A stretch of 64,000 bases of DNA from Sclerodactyla briareus (Eukaryota; Echinodermata; Holothuroidea; Dendrochirotida; Sclerodactylidae), in the NCBI GenBank assembly GCA_026419785.1, contig JAODTK010000665.1:124001-188000 (forward strand). The letters are read 5' to 3'. Made by a program: the position numbers and the translations under genes. The notes beneath the pieces were generated by a model, which searched no databases, had not been told where the DNA came from, and was given only the letters and a program-made list of their open reading frames with translations. Shown piece after piece: positions 9,727-21,679 of this stretch (within the stretch, counting starts at the first letter, position 1; each line of letters begins with the position of its first letter).

Positions 9727-12700
9727 GTGAGTATTGTGAGGACAGGTTGCTAGGCAACAGTGAATAAGTAGGTCTATGGGGCTGAAATGAAGTCTAGTGG
9801 AGAGGGTTATTTTAGACATGGGCCTTATAAGAAGCAGTGCCATTTATCATTCGAGCAAGCAGCTTCATTTATGGTGCGTAAATTAAAAACAGCAGTCTTC
9901 AGTTTTGAAGGGCTGTTTTTCGAGAGAACAAATTCCTCGAGCAAATAGAAGACAGAACCTCCATAAATAATGAAACTACAGTTGTTATGTGTATCCTGCA
10001 TACCAGAACCAGTGAGTCACTCCACATCCTTGATGGAGATTTGCTTGGTTTTGGTTGTGACCTTCTCCAATACTTCATGCTGTCTCCCACTATTTTCCGG
10101 GAGTGACTATATAGTAAAGCAAGACACAGTCAGAAAAAAGAGGGGAAACATTAGGTTTGCTTTAATGGCAGCACTGTTGAAGCTTGGTTTAAACCTGCGA
10201 ATGAAATTGGAGCAATATTTATCGTGATGTAGTGATAGCAACATCACCCTCAGTTGTGATAGCTATGTGAGAATGCTTCATTTATTTAGTAACAAGTGCA
10301 ATCGAACGTCTTGGTAGCTGCAGCCAAATATATCGTAGGTGTAGGATCGGTTTAACTGAACTCTAACATGCACTCCCATTCCTATCCACTAAACATCTCT
10401 CCTCTAGCTGCTAGAAATCTCTATTATGGAAAATATGTCATGACAATGACACCATTGAAACAAACCATTGCAGACTAAAATCCAACATGTGGAACCCAAT
10501 TTCTGGGTTCAAAGGTTCAGTTTTTTTCTACTAACAGAACTGGAGTGTGATGTGTTGAAAGACAAATCATTTTCCCTGGACATGGGTTTAATTGTGGATC
10601 TATGCTGACTGCAGGTTGCTTACCTGGATCTGCTGGCAGATAAGATAAACAAATGCGGCTTGCTCTCCAAAGCTAGGGAGTAGTGTACACAAACCTCTCT
10701 CAGAGAGAGCTCAATGGGAATGTCTGTGGGAAATTTGGGTAATTTAATAGATTCAATTAAAATCTAATCATACTATGCAAACAAAAATGTAACTCAGCCT
10801 AGCCAGTGGCATGCTTCATTCACTCATCAAGTTTCAACCTGATCGCATACATGTACGGTTTAGAGTTATGAGTGACCGTGACGAACGAAACGGACAAACA
10901 AACTAACAAACGAACAATGGAGAGACATGATGACTTGTAGAGTGGCTCACCCGCAGCTAAAATGAGTCTTACTTTGAGGAATATGGTCGTTGTGCAGTAT
11001 TTCAGACGAGTCTTGATCAACAAGAATATCTGCCTGAACACTAGTCTAGGTTAATATTGCATATAATGGTGAAGCTTGTATAGCTTCTCACTGCTGTCAT
11101 TTTGATTCATTACAGTCATCCTGTCATGTATACGCAGCTGTTACAGTTTTCAAAGTTGCTTAGCATTATTGTGGGTATTTGGGAGTGGCTGCTGTCGACA
11201 GATTAGTGACAGAGGTTTGCAAACTACCAAAGTGCATATTTCTGCAAGTATTATTGCTTGCAGTACTAGCAATCAGTTTCCATAAATCAGCATGTTGCAT
11301 TGTTTTCTATTTTGAGTCATGCAATTTTCCCTTCAATGATTCAGAGGTAGTTTGAGAGATTAAACATTGAATGTTCAATCTGAAAGAAAGAAATGAGACA
11401 TTTTCACCCTTGAATGACTACATAACATTCATCATTTGCTTAAAGTGTTCCATAAATGGGGAGATTTAATTGCTCTAACTGTCACATATAATATTTACAC
11501 AGCATTGTGAATGTTTAGACTTTGTTTGGGTAATTTAGTTATTTGTGAGTTCATTCAATTTTGAAAGGAAGATAAATTTGTTAGGTGTTTTATAATAGAA
11601 AACTGCTCGACAAGGCTCACATCAGAGATCTAATGTTATGATGTTTTGCATGTAGGAGTTAGTGTTGTAAAACATGAATTTCAGTCAAGCTACTCCCTCT
11701 TCCTGCATCACCTAAATACTGACAACTTAATAATTAACTTTCAACTGCTAGGGCTAATATTATGTGCTACAGTGATGTCCTGATTGAAGGCAGAACACAG
11801 TAGTTATTTTTGTTCTGACATACAGCGTGCCTGGTCTTCCCCCTCAGTTAAACACTGACAGGCTGGTCAGATATCAGGAATCTTAGATTACCAATTAACT
11901 GAAACCGAGTGGGCTTTACCATCAAACGACAGTATTGTGATGGCAGTTATCTGAGGTGTTGGAGTTGACAGGAACCATGCATACATGAACTGGGAGTGAT
12001 GATCTCAATCATTCCTTAGAGGTTGGAAGATGCAGGACATGGGTTCAGTCATTTGATGCATGCGACTAGGATATGTGTAGCCCTGCTTTCTGTAGGTGAT
12101 TGGCCTCTTGGTTGGGTGAGAGGAGAGGGGGGAGGGAGGGGGGTGGCTAGATAGACAAGCAGTATTTGGTGATCGTCTTAATAGCAATTTCTGCAACCTA
12201 ATTGACTCTTGAGATAATACACAATTGTCCATTTGAATTGCCTAATTAGGAAGCAAAAATGTCAATGTACCCATGTATTGTTGTAAAGGTTTTAATGCTA
12301 ACTATGTAATGTCCATGTCATTTGGTGAGGTCCATATTGTACTGAGTTAGGAGTTACTAAGGAGGAGAACGTGTACGGCATTGTTTCGTATCTCAGGTCA
12401 GAGTTCATGTATGAGCCTGTGTGGCTCCCTGGACCTTTAGGCATGGAACCAATCAAGGTACAGTTTCGAACAATATTAGCTTTTGAACCCAGGAAATCCT
12501 GGAACATAACTCGGAAACAGAGTCATAGTACGGCTCAATTTGCAATGAATTATATATTCTAATTGTTAGGTGACTTAGTTGCTCATGGAATTATGGGGGA
12601 GGGGGAAGGTTTGAGAACCCTGTTATCTCAGCTATATGGTGTAGGACGTGCCGTATTGGCTAAAGGGTGGGATCAATCACGCAATCCAGATTTCCACCTG

Positions 12701-13580
12701 GGCCACAACTTTCTCATTCATTATTTTGGTTTGTCTTTCACTATGGTAGACCTATGCTAATCAAGACATTTACCAAGTTTTTTTTGACGTTCTAGACCTT
12801 GTAGACACATGGTCACAGAGGTTGCAGGTCTTGAGCAGTCTCTTTTTGTAGTCAAGCACAGGTATTTACCTGCCCCTGGAGGGGAGGTTCATGTTGAAGA
12901 GCCATACCATTATCAGATACTGTTCTTCAGTACCTACAAATCTTCAGATAAGTGCTCCCTGGGAGACCTTGGAGTGGTGAACTATGATTTGCCCTCATCA
13001 ATTTCATCAGCCATAAATTGGTCCCTTGCGAATCAGTGACCTTGGTGGTAGATAGTAATGTTAAATTTGGCAGCTATATCAGTGGTTTGTGTTCAGCCTA
13101 CTGTGTGCTTGGAAGTGCCTATCCTTGTTGAACTATAGTACGTATTCATTCTAATGAGAGTGCACTGGACCATGCAACCTCTTACGCAACCTCTTAAGCA
13201 TGCATGTTCATCAGAAAAATGATTTGCGGATCCAGGGAATGATATGCATCTGAAGGCCAACAAAATTAATCAACTCAGAAGGATATTTACGCAAACATAT
13301 CAAAGCATGCCCCATTAAATATATTAAGGATCCATTTTCGGTTGTTTGTTGGTAAAAAACTACAGAAATATAAACAAAATTTTGTTTTAGACCATTTGTT
13401 TGATTTGGCTCTATTAGGACACAAATATTCGGTCAAAAATGTAGTGTGCGCATTTTAAATACATGAGCTCATATTAGAATGGATACAGTATTTGGTTCAT
13501 TTGTTTTTTATTCTCATCAAGGGAGCTAGTTTGCATCCCATTATTATACATGCCCATCAATGTAACATGTTTAGCATTCA

Positions 13581-13885
13581 CACTTCTCTTCATCAGTAGG
13601 TGATACCATATGAGGGGTGAGATGGGGTGGGGGACACAGGGCAAGAGCCCCGATTTAGATGTGATATCTACCCCCCCCCCCCCTTTCCTCCAACACTACA
13701 GTATGTCACTGATCATAAATAACTGTTTAACATGGGGCTTGTTCACACTTCCCTTCATCAGTAGATGATTCTATTTGAGGGTGAGGGGTGAGATGGGGTG
13801 CGGAACACAGGGCAAGAGCCCCCAGTTAGATGATATCTTGTTCCCCCCCCACTCCAACTACAGTATGTCACTGATCATAAATTTG
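13581..13885 (+). repeat. Tandem duplication, about 164-bp unit
   Basis: Two copies begin 'CACTTC(T/C)CTTCATCAGTAG' at 13,581 and 13,745. They continue through 'GGGTGAGATGGGGTG' and 'ACACAGGGCAAGAGCCCC', a C run, and 'CTACAGTATGTCACTGATCA'. Confidence 0.9.
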
Positions 13886-14049
13886 TGTTCAGCGGATATG
13901 ATTGGAAACATCAGAGCTGGACAATTATAAACAGTTTAAACTAGTGTTGATTCTTCCAGGGGTAAATTTGTCTGTTTGACGAAAATGATGATCAATAGAC
14001 ATGACAGTGTTTATACTAGTGCAGACCCAGCTATAAACCAGTGGGAAGA

Positions 14050-15780
14050 ACTCGGTTTGCTGTGATGTTGTACATGCCCTTTTGAAAAGGTCGTTCCACC
14101 TTGAGCTCCTCCGTAAATCATCCAATGGATCCCTGGGCAAATAGATGACCTTGGCAAGAATGTTTGACAGCTCTGTCATTGATCCCCTTCTCATGTGATG
14201 GGATGCCATGTTGAGCTGTCCCATTCCCTGGGATGAAATACTTAGGATGTTTGTATTCATGGATAGAGAGACATTAATGTTCCCTAACATCAAGTTATCT
14301 TTGTCTGTTGATTGTCACAGGTATTTTGTATTGTTGCTTCGTATACATTTTTGAAATATTGAGTGCAGAGGCCAGATTCCAAGAATGTGGAGCCTGCTAC
14401 TACCCCACATTTGTGACCTATTTTATTATGATACATTCCTATAAATTCAAACCAATCATCTGACCTTGAGTATGTGGCTTGCTCATACATGAATCAATGA
14501 CCTTTAATGATGATGTTTGACAGTTGTGTTCATCCTATATGCTGAAAGCATCCATGTTGAACTACTTGCTTACATGGTTGAGATACTCTAGAATGTTAAG
14601 ACTCAGACAGAGAGACATTAATGTTCTTGACAGACATCTTGTTAACATTTTCAGCTGGGAGTCATGAGTAATTGGTAGTGACTATGTTGTGTCCCATTAA
14701 TGGTTCAGAAATGCTCCGAGCCGAGAATACAACCCTTTCACTTAGCTGCCAAGAAATTCAAGTAAGCCTCTAAATGTTGCAGGTGACATATGAGGCCAAT
14801 TAAGGGTTATGTAACACCTAATTCAAAATGCTATATCTTAGCCAATCAGGGGTTTTTAATTGCGTTCTTAGAATGTTGTCATAGTAGAATAGTGGGGGAG
14901 TCGTTCATTGTATGCAGTTACCAAATTACCATGGCCACTCCAGACTGCAGAACAAGGGGGGGTGGGGGGAGACCAAGATGAAGACCACTCTCAAAAAGCG
15001 AGTTTGGGGATACAATGTGCCCATGCTCGGTGAATTGTTCCTAGAGTCCAATAAGTGAATCATCTCAGTCATCCGATCCAGTTGATTGATATTTGGTAAA
15101 ATAAAAATCTGAACTTTTTTCATCCAAGCTCCACAGAGGTCAGAGTCTGAACCTGTAGCCAGTTTCATACATCGCATATAGGTTGGCCAGTCAGAGCACA
15201 TGGTTCCAAGGTCTGGTCCAAGTTAGGACATCTGAAATCATGGAGTTGCAATAGATGGCAGGGAATCACTACGCATTGTTGCGTTCTTGTTTTTTGCATG
15301 CTCTGGGCAGGTAGAGGATAGGGAACACTTGAATTCAGCACTTTCCAGTGATTGGCATGGTGTGTGGTTGGTTTCACTTTGAAATATCAATAGCAAACTA
15401 TAATTTTCATGCATGGAGGTAAAATTGACTCCTTGGTTCACCTAGTGATATTATACATTCCATTCAAACCATTCATTTCAACCTTGAGCCATAAACATAA
15501 ATTTGATCAGCTCTCCACAAATTATCCTCATGAACAAATGGGTCTCTCGGGAGGTCAGTGACCTTGGCAGTACCAGTATGTGTAACAGTGATAGCATGCA
15601 GCTGTGCTTGGCCTGATAAGCTGAGGAGCACAAAGTCTTGGCTGTAAAGCTGAGCTGTCTACTGACAAGGCTGAAATGCCTGGTATTTTCTGTTATCATC
15701 AATGTCAAGGGAGACATTAATATTCTCAACATCTTGTTATCATTGTCTGCTGAATGAAGTTGTCATAGAGTAACATTGTG
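14050..15780 (-). repeat. Dispersed intronic unit, several diverged copies
   Basis: Blocks at about 14,050-14,340, 14,440-14,660 and 15,455-15,780 share, in order, 'ATTCAAACCA(A/T)TCAT', 'TGACCTTGGCA', 'GAGAGACATTAATGTT' or 'GGGAGACATTAATATT', and 'ATCTTGTTATC'. On the minus strand two blocks translate to similar pieces (NINVSL near the start, AKV then LPRDP later). This could mean an old coding ancestor, or chance from shared DNA. No intact frame is common to all copies. Confidence 0.6.
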
Positions 15781-16299
15781 ATGTGATGCTTTATATATTT
15801 TGAATACAAGGTTTTGAGGAACCCAATCCCTGTAATGGTTTCAGTGAGTTATCACCATGTTTTCCAATAGTGCACAAGTCAGAAGAAGCGTGAATAATGT
15901 GGGGAGGTAGAAATATTTGTTAAATCCTTGGTATATACACTACAGCCTGTAGCCAACAAATGTGGATGGGTGGGTCTTTTTTCCCAAGATTGTTAGACCT
16001 CTTTCCAAATATGGGCTTCCTTAATTCTCCTGCAATTTGGAGCATGACCCCTTGTCCAACATGTCAATCATGAAATAGTGCCGTTCCATTGAAACCATGC
16101 TGAACACCAGAAAGAAGAAGAATGATTGTGCTGAACTCAGGTTCAGAAATCAGACTGTATTTAATAATTTCCTGCCTTTTCAGTATGGGGGTTGGGAAAG
16201 TGGACCTTTGGCAATTAGGGGTGGGTCATTTGAGCGCTCCGAACCCCCCTGGCTCAGGCCTGATAAACTTCAGTGTGGTGCATACTAGCCAGAGCAGTA

Positions 16300-16420
16300 T
16301 GTATGGGGTAGGCCATTGACTTGTCATGGTCTGCATGTTGATTTCCCCCTCTTTCACATTGTGGTCATCCCCACAGGAGCTATGCCAATATTCCCAGACA
16401 TGGTTCTAGACAATTTTCTC
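16300..16420 (+). mobile_element. SINE fragment
   Basis: It has 'GGGGTAGGCCATTGACTTG' and 'TTTCACATTGTGGTCAT' followed by CACAG, matching the body of the SINE at 16,885-17,190. Head and tail are missing. Confidence 0.6.
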
Positions 16421-16884
16421 TCCTTTTGTTGTCCCTAAGAAGGGGGGGGGGGGTGAAGCAGGTGGAGGCAAGTTATGATGTGACTATCTATACAGAGCCC
16501 AACCATTGGTTGATGCATGGATTGAAAGACATTTTTGGAAAATCAGGCCTCTCAGATCGTTGGGAAAGACCTTTGCCATCTGCAATGGGTTATGATTATT
16601 CGGTACCTTTCATGTATGAAGAGCAGTTATCATATAAATGCCTATGCAAGAAGCATGGTGGCCTAAACGACACGAGTGGTGTCTGAGGATGTGATGGTTT
16701 TGGGGTGTGTAGCCCGTGCCGTCATTGCCAATGCTGCTGGAAAATGTATGCGTTACCTCTGTAACTCGAACACATCCTCTGATTATCTCAAAATATTACA
16801 AGAGTTCATTGTGAATGTGATAGATCAGCAACCTTACCAACACTTAGACCTACGCCACCTTATTGCAGGGATATAATGTTTAAT

Positions 16885-17190
16885 GCAAGCTAATCGTTTG
16901 AAGGTGCCGAGCTTGTGATCTAGAGGTCGTGGGTTCAAGTCCATGTTGTATCCTTGAGCATGGTACCTAACCCAGATTTCTCAAAATGTGGGGTAGGCAA
17001 TGAGCATGTTGCTGTATACATGCATGCAATCACCCATCCCCCTATTTCACATTGTGGTCATGTCACAGAGGCATTGCCCACCCTTCCTGTCTGGGTGAGG
17101 GTTTGCAGCTGACAATATTTCAGTATCCATGTCTGTAGTCTGTACATGTGCCTGGCCTCTGTCAGGCAATTATACCATAAACAAATCAGT
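16885..17190 (+). mobile_element. tRNA-derived SINE
   Basis: A good B-box 'GGGTTCAAGTCC' at 16,931-16,942 follows 'GATCTAGAGGTCGT'. The body has 'GGGGTAGGCAATGAGCATG', 'TTTCACATTGTGGTCATG' and 'GCAGCTGACAATATTTCAG'. The tail is 'GGCAATTATACCATAAAC'. It is the clearest member of the SINE family also seen at 7.5, 9.0 and 35.3 kb. Confidence 0.75.
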
Positions 17191-17339
17191 CGGGGGGGGG
17201 GGGGGCATACATAGTTCATTAATAATAATAATTGGTGATAGCTTCCAAGTGATGGAACTGCAGTATCCAGGCCTTTCCCCAAGGGGGAGGGGGGGAAGGG
17301 GCAATGACCAGGAAGATGTAGTATCCACGTTTCATCCTG

Positions 17340-17560
17340 GTCCTAATTTACCAATGAAGAACATTGCTTTGGACTTTACCTGAACCCACAACCCTTCATA
17401 ATATGCACTATAGTGATGTCCTAATTTACAATGAAGAACATTGCTTTGGACTTGAGCCCACCACCCACCTAATAATATGCCAATGAAGAACATTGCTTTG
17501 GACTTGAGGCCACAACCCACCTAATGATATGCACTACAGTGCTAATTTACCATAGTATCC
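17340..17560 (+). repeat. Short tandem repeat, three copies
   Basis: 'AATGAAGAACATTGCTTTGG' followed by ACTT occurs three times (about 17,353, 17,430 and 17,480). Each time a CCCACAACCC-like stretch and 'ATATGC' follow. Unit length varies from about 50 to 80 bp. Confidence 0.9.
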
Positions 17561-18419
17561 CATGTGAACACTACATGTTATTCCTGGTATGATTGAACGG
17601 ATTACCTGGAGCAGTAGCCATTAAGGCTAGCTATTCTCAAATGGTTGATCACCGGGTCATGACTCAGGCTGTGGGATGTTTCTTCCCGGTCATGAGCATC
17701 TTGATGTATAACCAATGTTAATTACCAATTTTTCACTACCCTTCATAGTTAACATTTTTTAGTGCATCTTCTGGTAATTAGCAGTTGCCCTAGTATTAAA
17801 TCTTTCGCTCTTGCAACCCTGCCCGTGACTTACACATAATCAACACATCGAAGGGACGAAGACTTTTCCTATAATTTTAATGATATTCTGGATCCGCTAT
17901 CAGATCCATACAGATTTTTTCTACAAGGAGTATCTGCAGAGATTTCCAAAGAATATTTGTGAGTTCCTAACTTCTGGTCGAAAGCATGGAAGAGCATGCT
18001 GGGCAGCAAGACGACTGTACCTCCCCTGGGTGCTGCACTGGCCTACCTAGTGGTCACTCAGACTACCAGTCACTTGAGGTCATGGTTGTGAATAGCAGAA
18101 AATGGTTTGTAAGAAACATGGCTATCACCTTTGTGTTTAAGAAATATGATCACTGCCTCAAAAACTCCTTTTCCATCATTGTCAGATTTTATTATGAAGA
18201 AGTGCTTGTTCAGAAACCATATCATTTATAAATCCCTCTCCAGAAATTTGCTATTATACCCATGAAGAGTGGAGTGATTTGTGGTATTGTTCTCAATAAA
18301 TAATCCCCAACCACAGATAGGCCTCAATAGATGAATGGTCACAAGTATAATGATTGACAGCTAGCAATCAGTTGTGGTTACAGTATGTGTTGAGGTACAT
18401 ACCTATGTTTATTACTACC

Positions 18420-18790
18420 CCCTGCATGCTCTCATGAATGTTTACATTAGGATTGTCAAGGCTGAGAGAGATTGATGCTGTTAAAATAGTTGTTGAAATA
18501 TTAATCTTGGAAACAATACAGGTAATATATAACATGTTGTCCTGCAGTTAGTACTTCTTTCACTAGAGTAGTAGTAGTAGTAACCCACTAATCCAATGTG
18601 AGTCTCCATTCCAGCTCACCTTCACATTCTTTGTAGATACCATAAGCTGTTGTGTGGTTTGGATGAAACAAATCATTTGCAGCCACAAATAGGTCCTCTG
18701 GGAGGTATAGAATGACCTTGGTAGTGATTGACAGTTGATTGCTTCATCAGCTGTTGATATGGTGAGGATGCTCCTCTCAGCACTAGCAAT
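18420..18790 (-). repeat. Further copy of the 14-15.8 kb dispersed unit
   Basis: It shares 'GGTCCTCTGGGAGGT', 'GACCTTGGTAGTGATTGACA' and 'TCATGAATGTTTACATTAGG' with the earlier blocks. On the minus strand it reads TTKVILYLPEDLF where block two reads AKVTDLPRDPF. Confidence 0.55.
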
Positions 18791-19489
18791 CAGACCATCC
18801 AGTGCTGATGTAGGTTAATGTACTTGTCATCTTGTCAGGAATGCTCAGATGCTGATCCCAGAATCTCAGCAGGTGAATTGTTTTGTCATTATATATATAT
18901 ATGCTGGCATGTGAAGTACTGATTTGATTCTCTTTGGTGGGTTGTCTCCGATGAAATTCCTCTCACTCTGTGAAGAGATGAGAGGGGTGAGAAGATGTGT
19001 TGATCGGATGTTTCACTAGTCTACTCCACTCCTCAACCTCTCATACTTACACAATGCTCCTCTCCCCCTCTACAATAGCCTATTAGTCCCATTCTGCCGA
19101 AATCTACCTGTGGTGGAATGCTCCGCTGCTAATTCTGGAGATTAAGAGGATGATGGGCGGCCAGACTGAGAGGGGTAGAATCCGCGAGAATGGGACCGAT
19201 TGGCTAAATGGGGGGGGGGCATTGTGTAAGTACGTATGAGAGGTTGTTGTCCCTTGTGGACCCCCCGAAAACCAGGTAAGTTTTTGGGAAAACTGGTCAA
19301 AATCTCCTTATGGTGTGTTAAACAATTTAGCCTGTGCCAAGACATTTGGTTTTGATCCCGAGTGTCACATCGTGTTATTTACTTGGTCATTCGTATGTTT
19401 GGTTCGGGCAGTAGCTGTTACACCCTGGTAATGCATAGGATATTCTCTGTATTTAATGTGTATTCTGACATTATACATTATTGCTCTAC

Positions 19490-19625
19490 AGGGACTCTCT
19501 AATTTTTCTGCAAAATGGACCAAACTTTGAATTTCAATAATTGGAATGTGGACCTGTAGACTTCCATTTTGTTAGGCTTCCATTCTGTAGTCATTCTGTG
19601 GTCTTCCATTCCCCAGAATATTACC
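19490..19625 (+). repeat. Dispersed repeat pair, member 1
   Basis: 'CTGCAAAATGGACCAAAC', 'GACCTGTAGA' and 'CATTCCCCA' occur in the same order at 49,728-49,850. Confidence 0.7.
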
Positions 19626-19738
19626 TCTGTTGTAGCCAATCCAGCAGTTTCACACAGATAACACCACGGCTGTGTTTTGAGGCATATTATGAGTATTCCT
19701 AGTTGTTGGTGGCATGCTCACTTCGGTTGCCTAGGTTT

Positions 19739-20065
19739 TTAATACCCTTCTAAGTATTCTTGACAGCGAGCTAACTTTTGTTGATGATTTTCTCTATAAG
19801 ATCTAATCCTCCCAGAATACAAGTACCCTCCTGATCTTAGGGGACCTGCGCACAAACCCATGATCACAGTAAGTGCCATCAGAACTAAATGCATCCCCAG
19901 GTGCTTGATTAGTCCCTGGATAGAGATGGGGCCAGGCAATGCCCTTGTCTTGAGTGGAAAAGCTGATCTGTCCATCGGGGCATCCACATTCTTCCATCCA
20001 TCCAATGCCTGTGGCAGTGCCTGCAAACCAGTTGAAGGATGAGGGCATTCGCTCGCAGCCTCCAT
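19739..20065 (-). other. Unrecognised minus-strand open stretch before exon c
   Basis: Two minus frames are open here (108 and 81 codons). The 81-codon frame has a balanced composition with CGCPDGQISFSTQDKG and GDAFSSDGTYCDHG, which look protein-like (several Cys, Gly and Trp). I cannot name a family. There is no promoter or splice evidence, and it overlaps the other frame. It could be an exon of an antisense gene or chance. Confidence 0.2.
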
Positions 20066-20168
20066 TTGATCAATGCCTTCACAGCCAGCCTTGCACCATG
20101 GGTAGTTCAGTTCATTTCATTCCTCCCCCTCAGCTAAGATTGTTTATCCTCTCCTATTTCTTTGACAG

Positions 20169-20275
20169 ATTCTGTCCATCGCTATAGCTAAGGGCCAGCT
20201 GAACCAGTCGGTGCAGTCCAGGCTGGCGAGTTGCCAGATCATCGGCAAGGTGGCAACACGGTTTGATTCTTTCAT
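20169..20275 (+). CDS. PPP4R4: PPP4R4-like exon c
   Basis: This 107-bp exon lies between a TTTGACAG acceptor and a GTGAGT donor, entering in phase 0 and leaving in phase 2. It encodes a HEAT helix pair containing AKGQLNQSVQSRL, ASCQIIGKV and TRFDSF. Vertebrate PPP4R4 has the same layout (KAQLSQTVQSRL, then SCKILGKL, then FD), so the QSRL-xSC-IxGK core is conserved. There are no frame breaks. The split codon AT|G joins cleanly to exon d. GC content is higher than in the flanking intron, as expected of coding DNA. Confidence 0.95.
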
Positions 20276-21679
20276 GTGAGTACAGCTCTGACCATCTCCC
20301 GTTACCCGGGTGTCCTGGGATAATTAGGTATCCACAGGGGGTTTGTTGTTCGTGTTAAAGTTTTCTAGATATGAGGTGACCGAGATAGACCATTTCCCTC
20401 ATTAGCTAAGTGCAATAGGAGTGAATAGCGATGGACCGTTTACCTGATTATAATTACACTGTGATGAAGGATTAGCCCCATTTATATTATATAATTTATA
20501 TCATAAAAAAAAATAGGTGTTGTTACACATTTGAGGAAGGGATGGGGCATGAACCAATTCATTGAGTCACTCAGGTTTGTGGTAAGAGAATTTCTACTTT
20601 GGACCTCTTCGGAGTTGTTGCAAATTGGGGTAGTTAGGCGGAATGACACCACAGTAGGCTATAGAACATGCCAACCCTGTCTTTGTTATAATACCCGTCC
20701 TCCAATTTTCTCACCTTCAGTCACGTCTCCTGACTGGCTCGGAATACCACTGCCATATTCTGAAACCATGAATTATAGGGATGAGGGGAGCTGAAAATTA
20801 CTGCTGCATCACTCCATTTTCTGAAGGGCTCTATCCCAATTGATATAAGTAATCCCTTCTTGCAGCATTTTCTTCTGAATTATTGGAATACAATCTGGAT
20901 TATCTTCTTGTTGGTTTCACATGAGAGGGCGGACATCTTGCTCAAAATTACATGAAACTGAGAAGGTTATGCTGGTGAAGCCTTTATAACCTGCCATAGG
21001 TTTCAATCTTACTTTGTCTGTTGTGTGCGTAGCTTTGGTGGCAGACATACTAAATCAAATTTATGGAAACTCCAGTTGAGTAACTGGTTTTTCGAGAACC
21101 AACTTGTATAAATGTATATATTCCATTGGTGAATCTGATTCTGGTTTTCAATTTCACATATGTTCGGAACACCTCAGTGGAAGAATGGTAGAATCGGCGT
21201 CAGCGTCACATGCCTGTCCATATGCAGCAACGGATAAGATAATTGTCCATCATTCCCGGGAGACAGTGCCTGTTTTCTTGTCCCAATTCAACAGAAATAT
21301 CTGCTGAATGCTGAGAGTCTAGAAAGGTGGTTCTTACATCTCTAGGAACATGGCCGCACCCACAATACAAAAACAATTCTATATTACTTCAGGAATGTGC
21401 ACTGTCACCTGATATTATTGATATCACCTGGCACGCCAAGCTGATTTAGGCACTCTATTGCACCATGTTTCACATAATGTTGTATCTGCTTACGTTACTG
21501 TACTCTCCTACTCATAGTCAAAATTACCGCCATACTACTCCCGACTTCTTTTGAGCAATTAATTTTACCTAGTGAGAGAAAAAACAAAAAACAAGGAGGC
21601 CTGCTACTTCTTGTCCAAAGTGCAAAAGAGATTTCTATTAGTTTGGTTTCCTGCCCGTCCACAGTGGGTTAATTACTAG

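Larger units (their letters stand above)
9727..20168 (+). other. PPP4R4: Intron b-c (10.4 kb)
   Basis: 9,727-13,560 shows no recognisable gene or clear repeat array. A tandem duplication lies at 13,581-13,885. Diverged copies of a dispersed unit lie at 14,050-15,780 and 18,420-18,790. SINE sequence lies at 16,300-16,420 and 16,885-17,190, a three-copy repeat at 17,340-17,560, and (AT)n at 18,889-18,902. 19,739-20,065 is open in two minus frames but is unrecognised. Confidence 0.7.
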
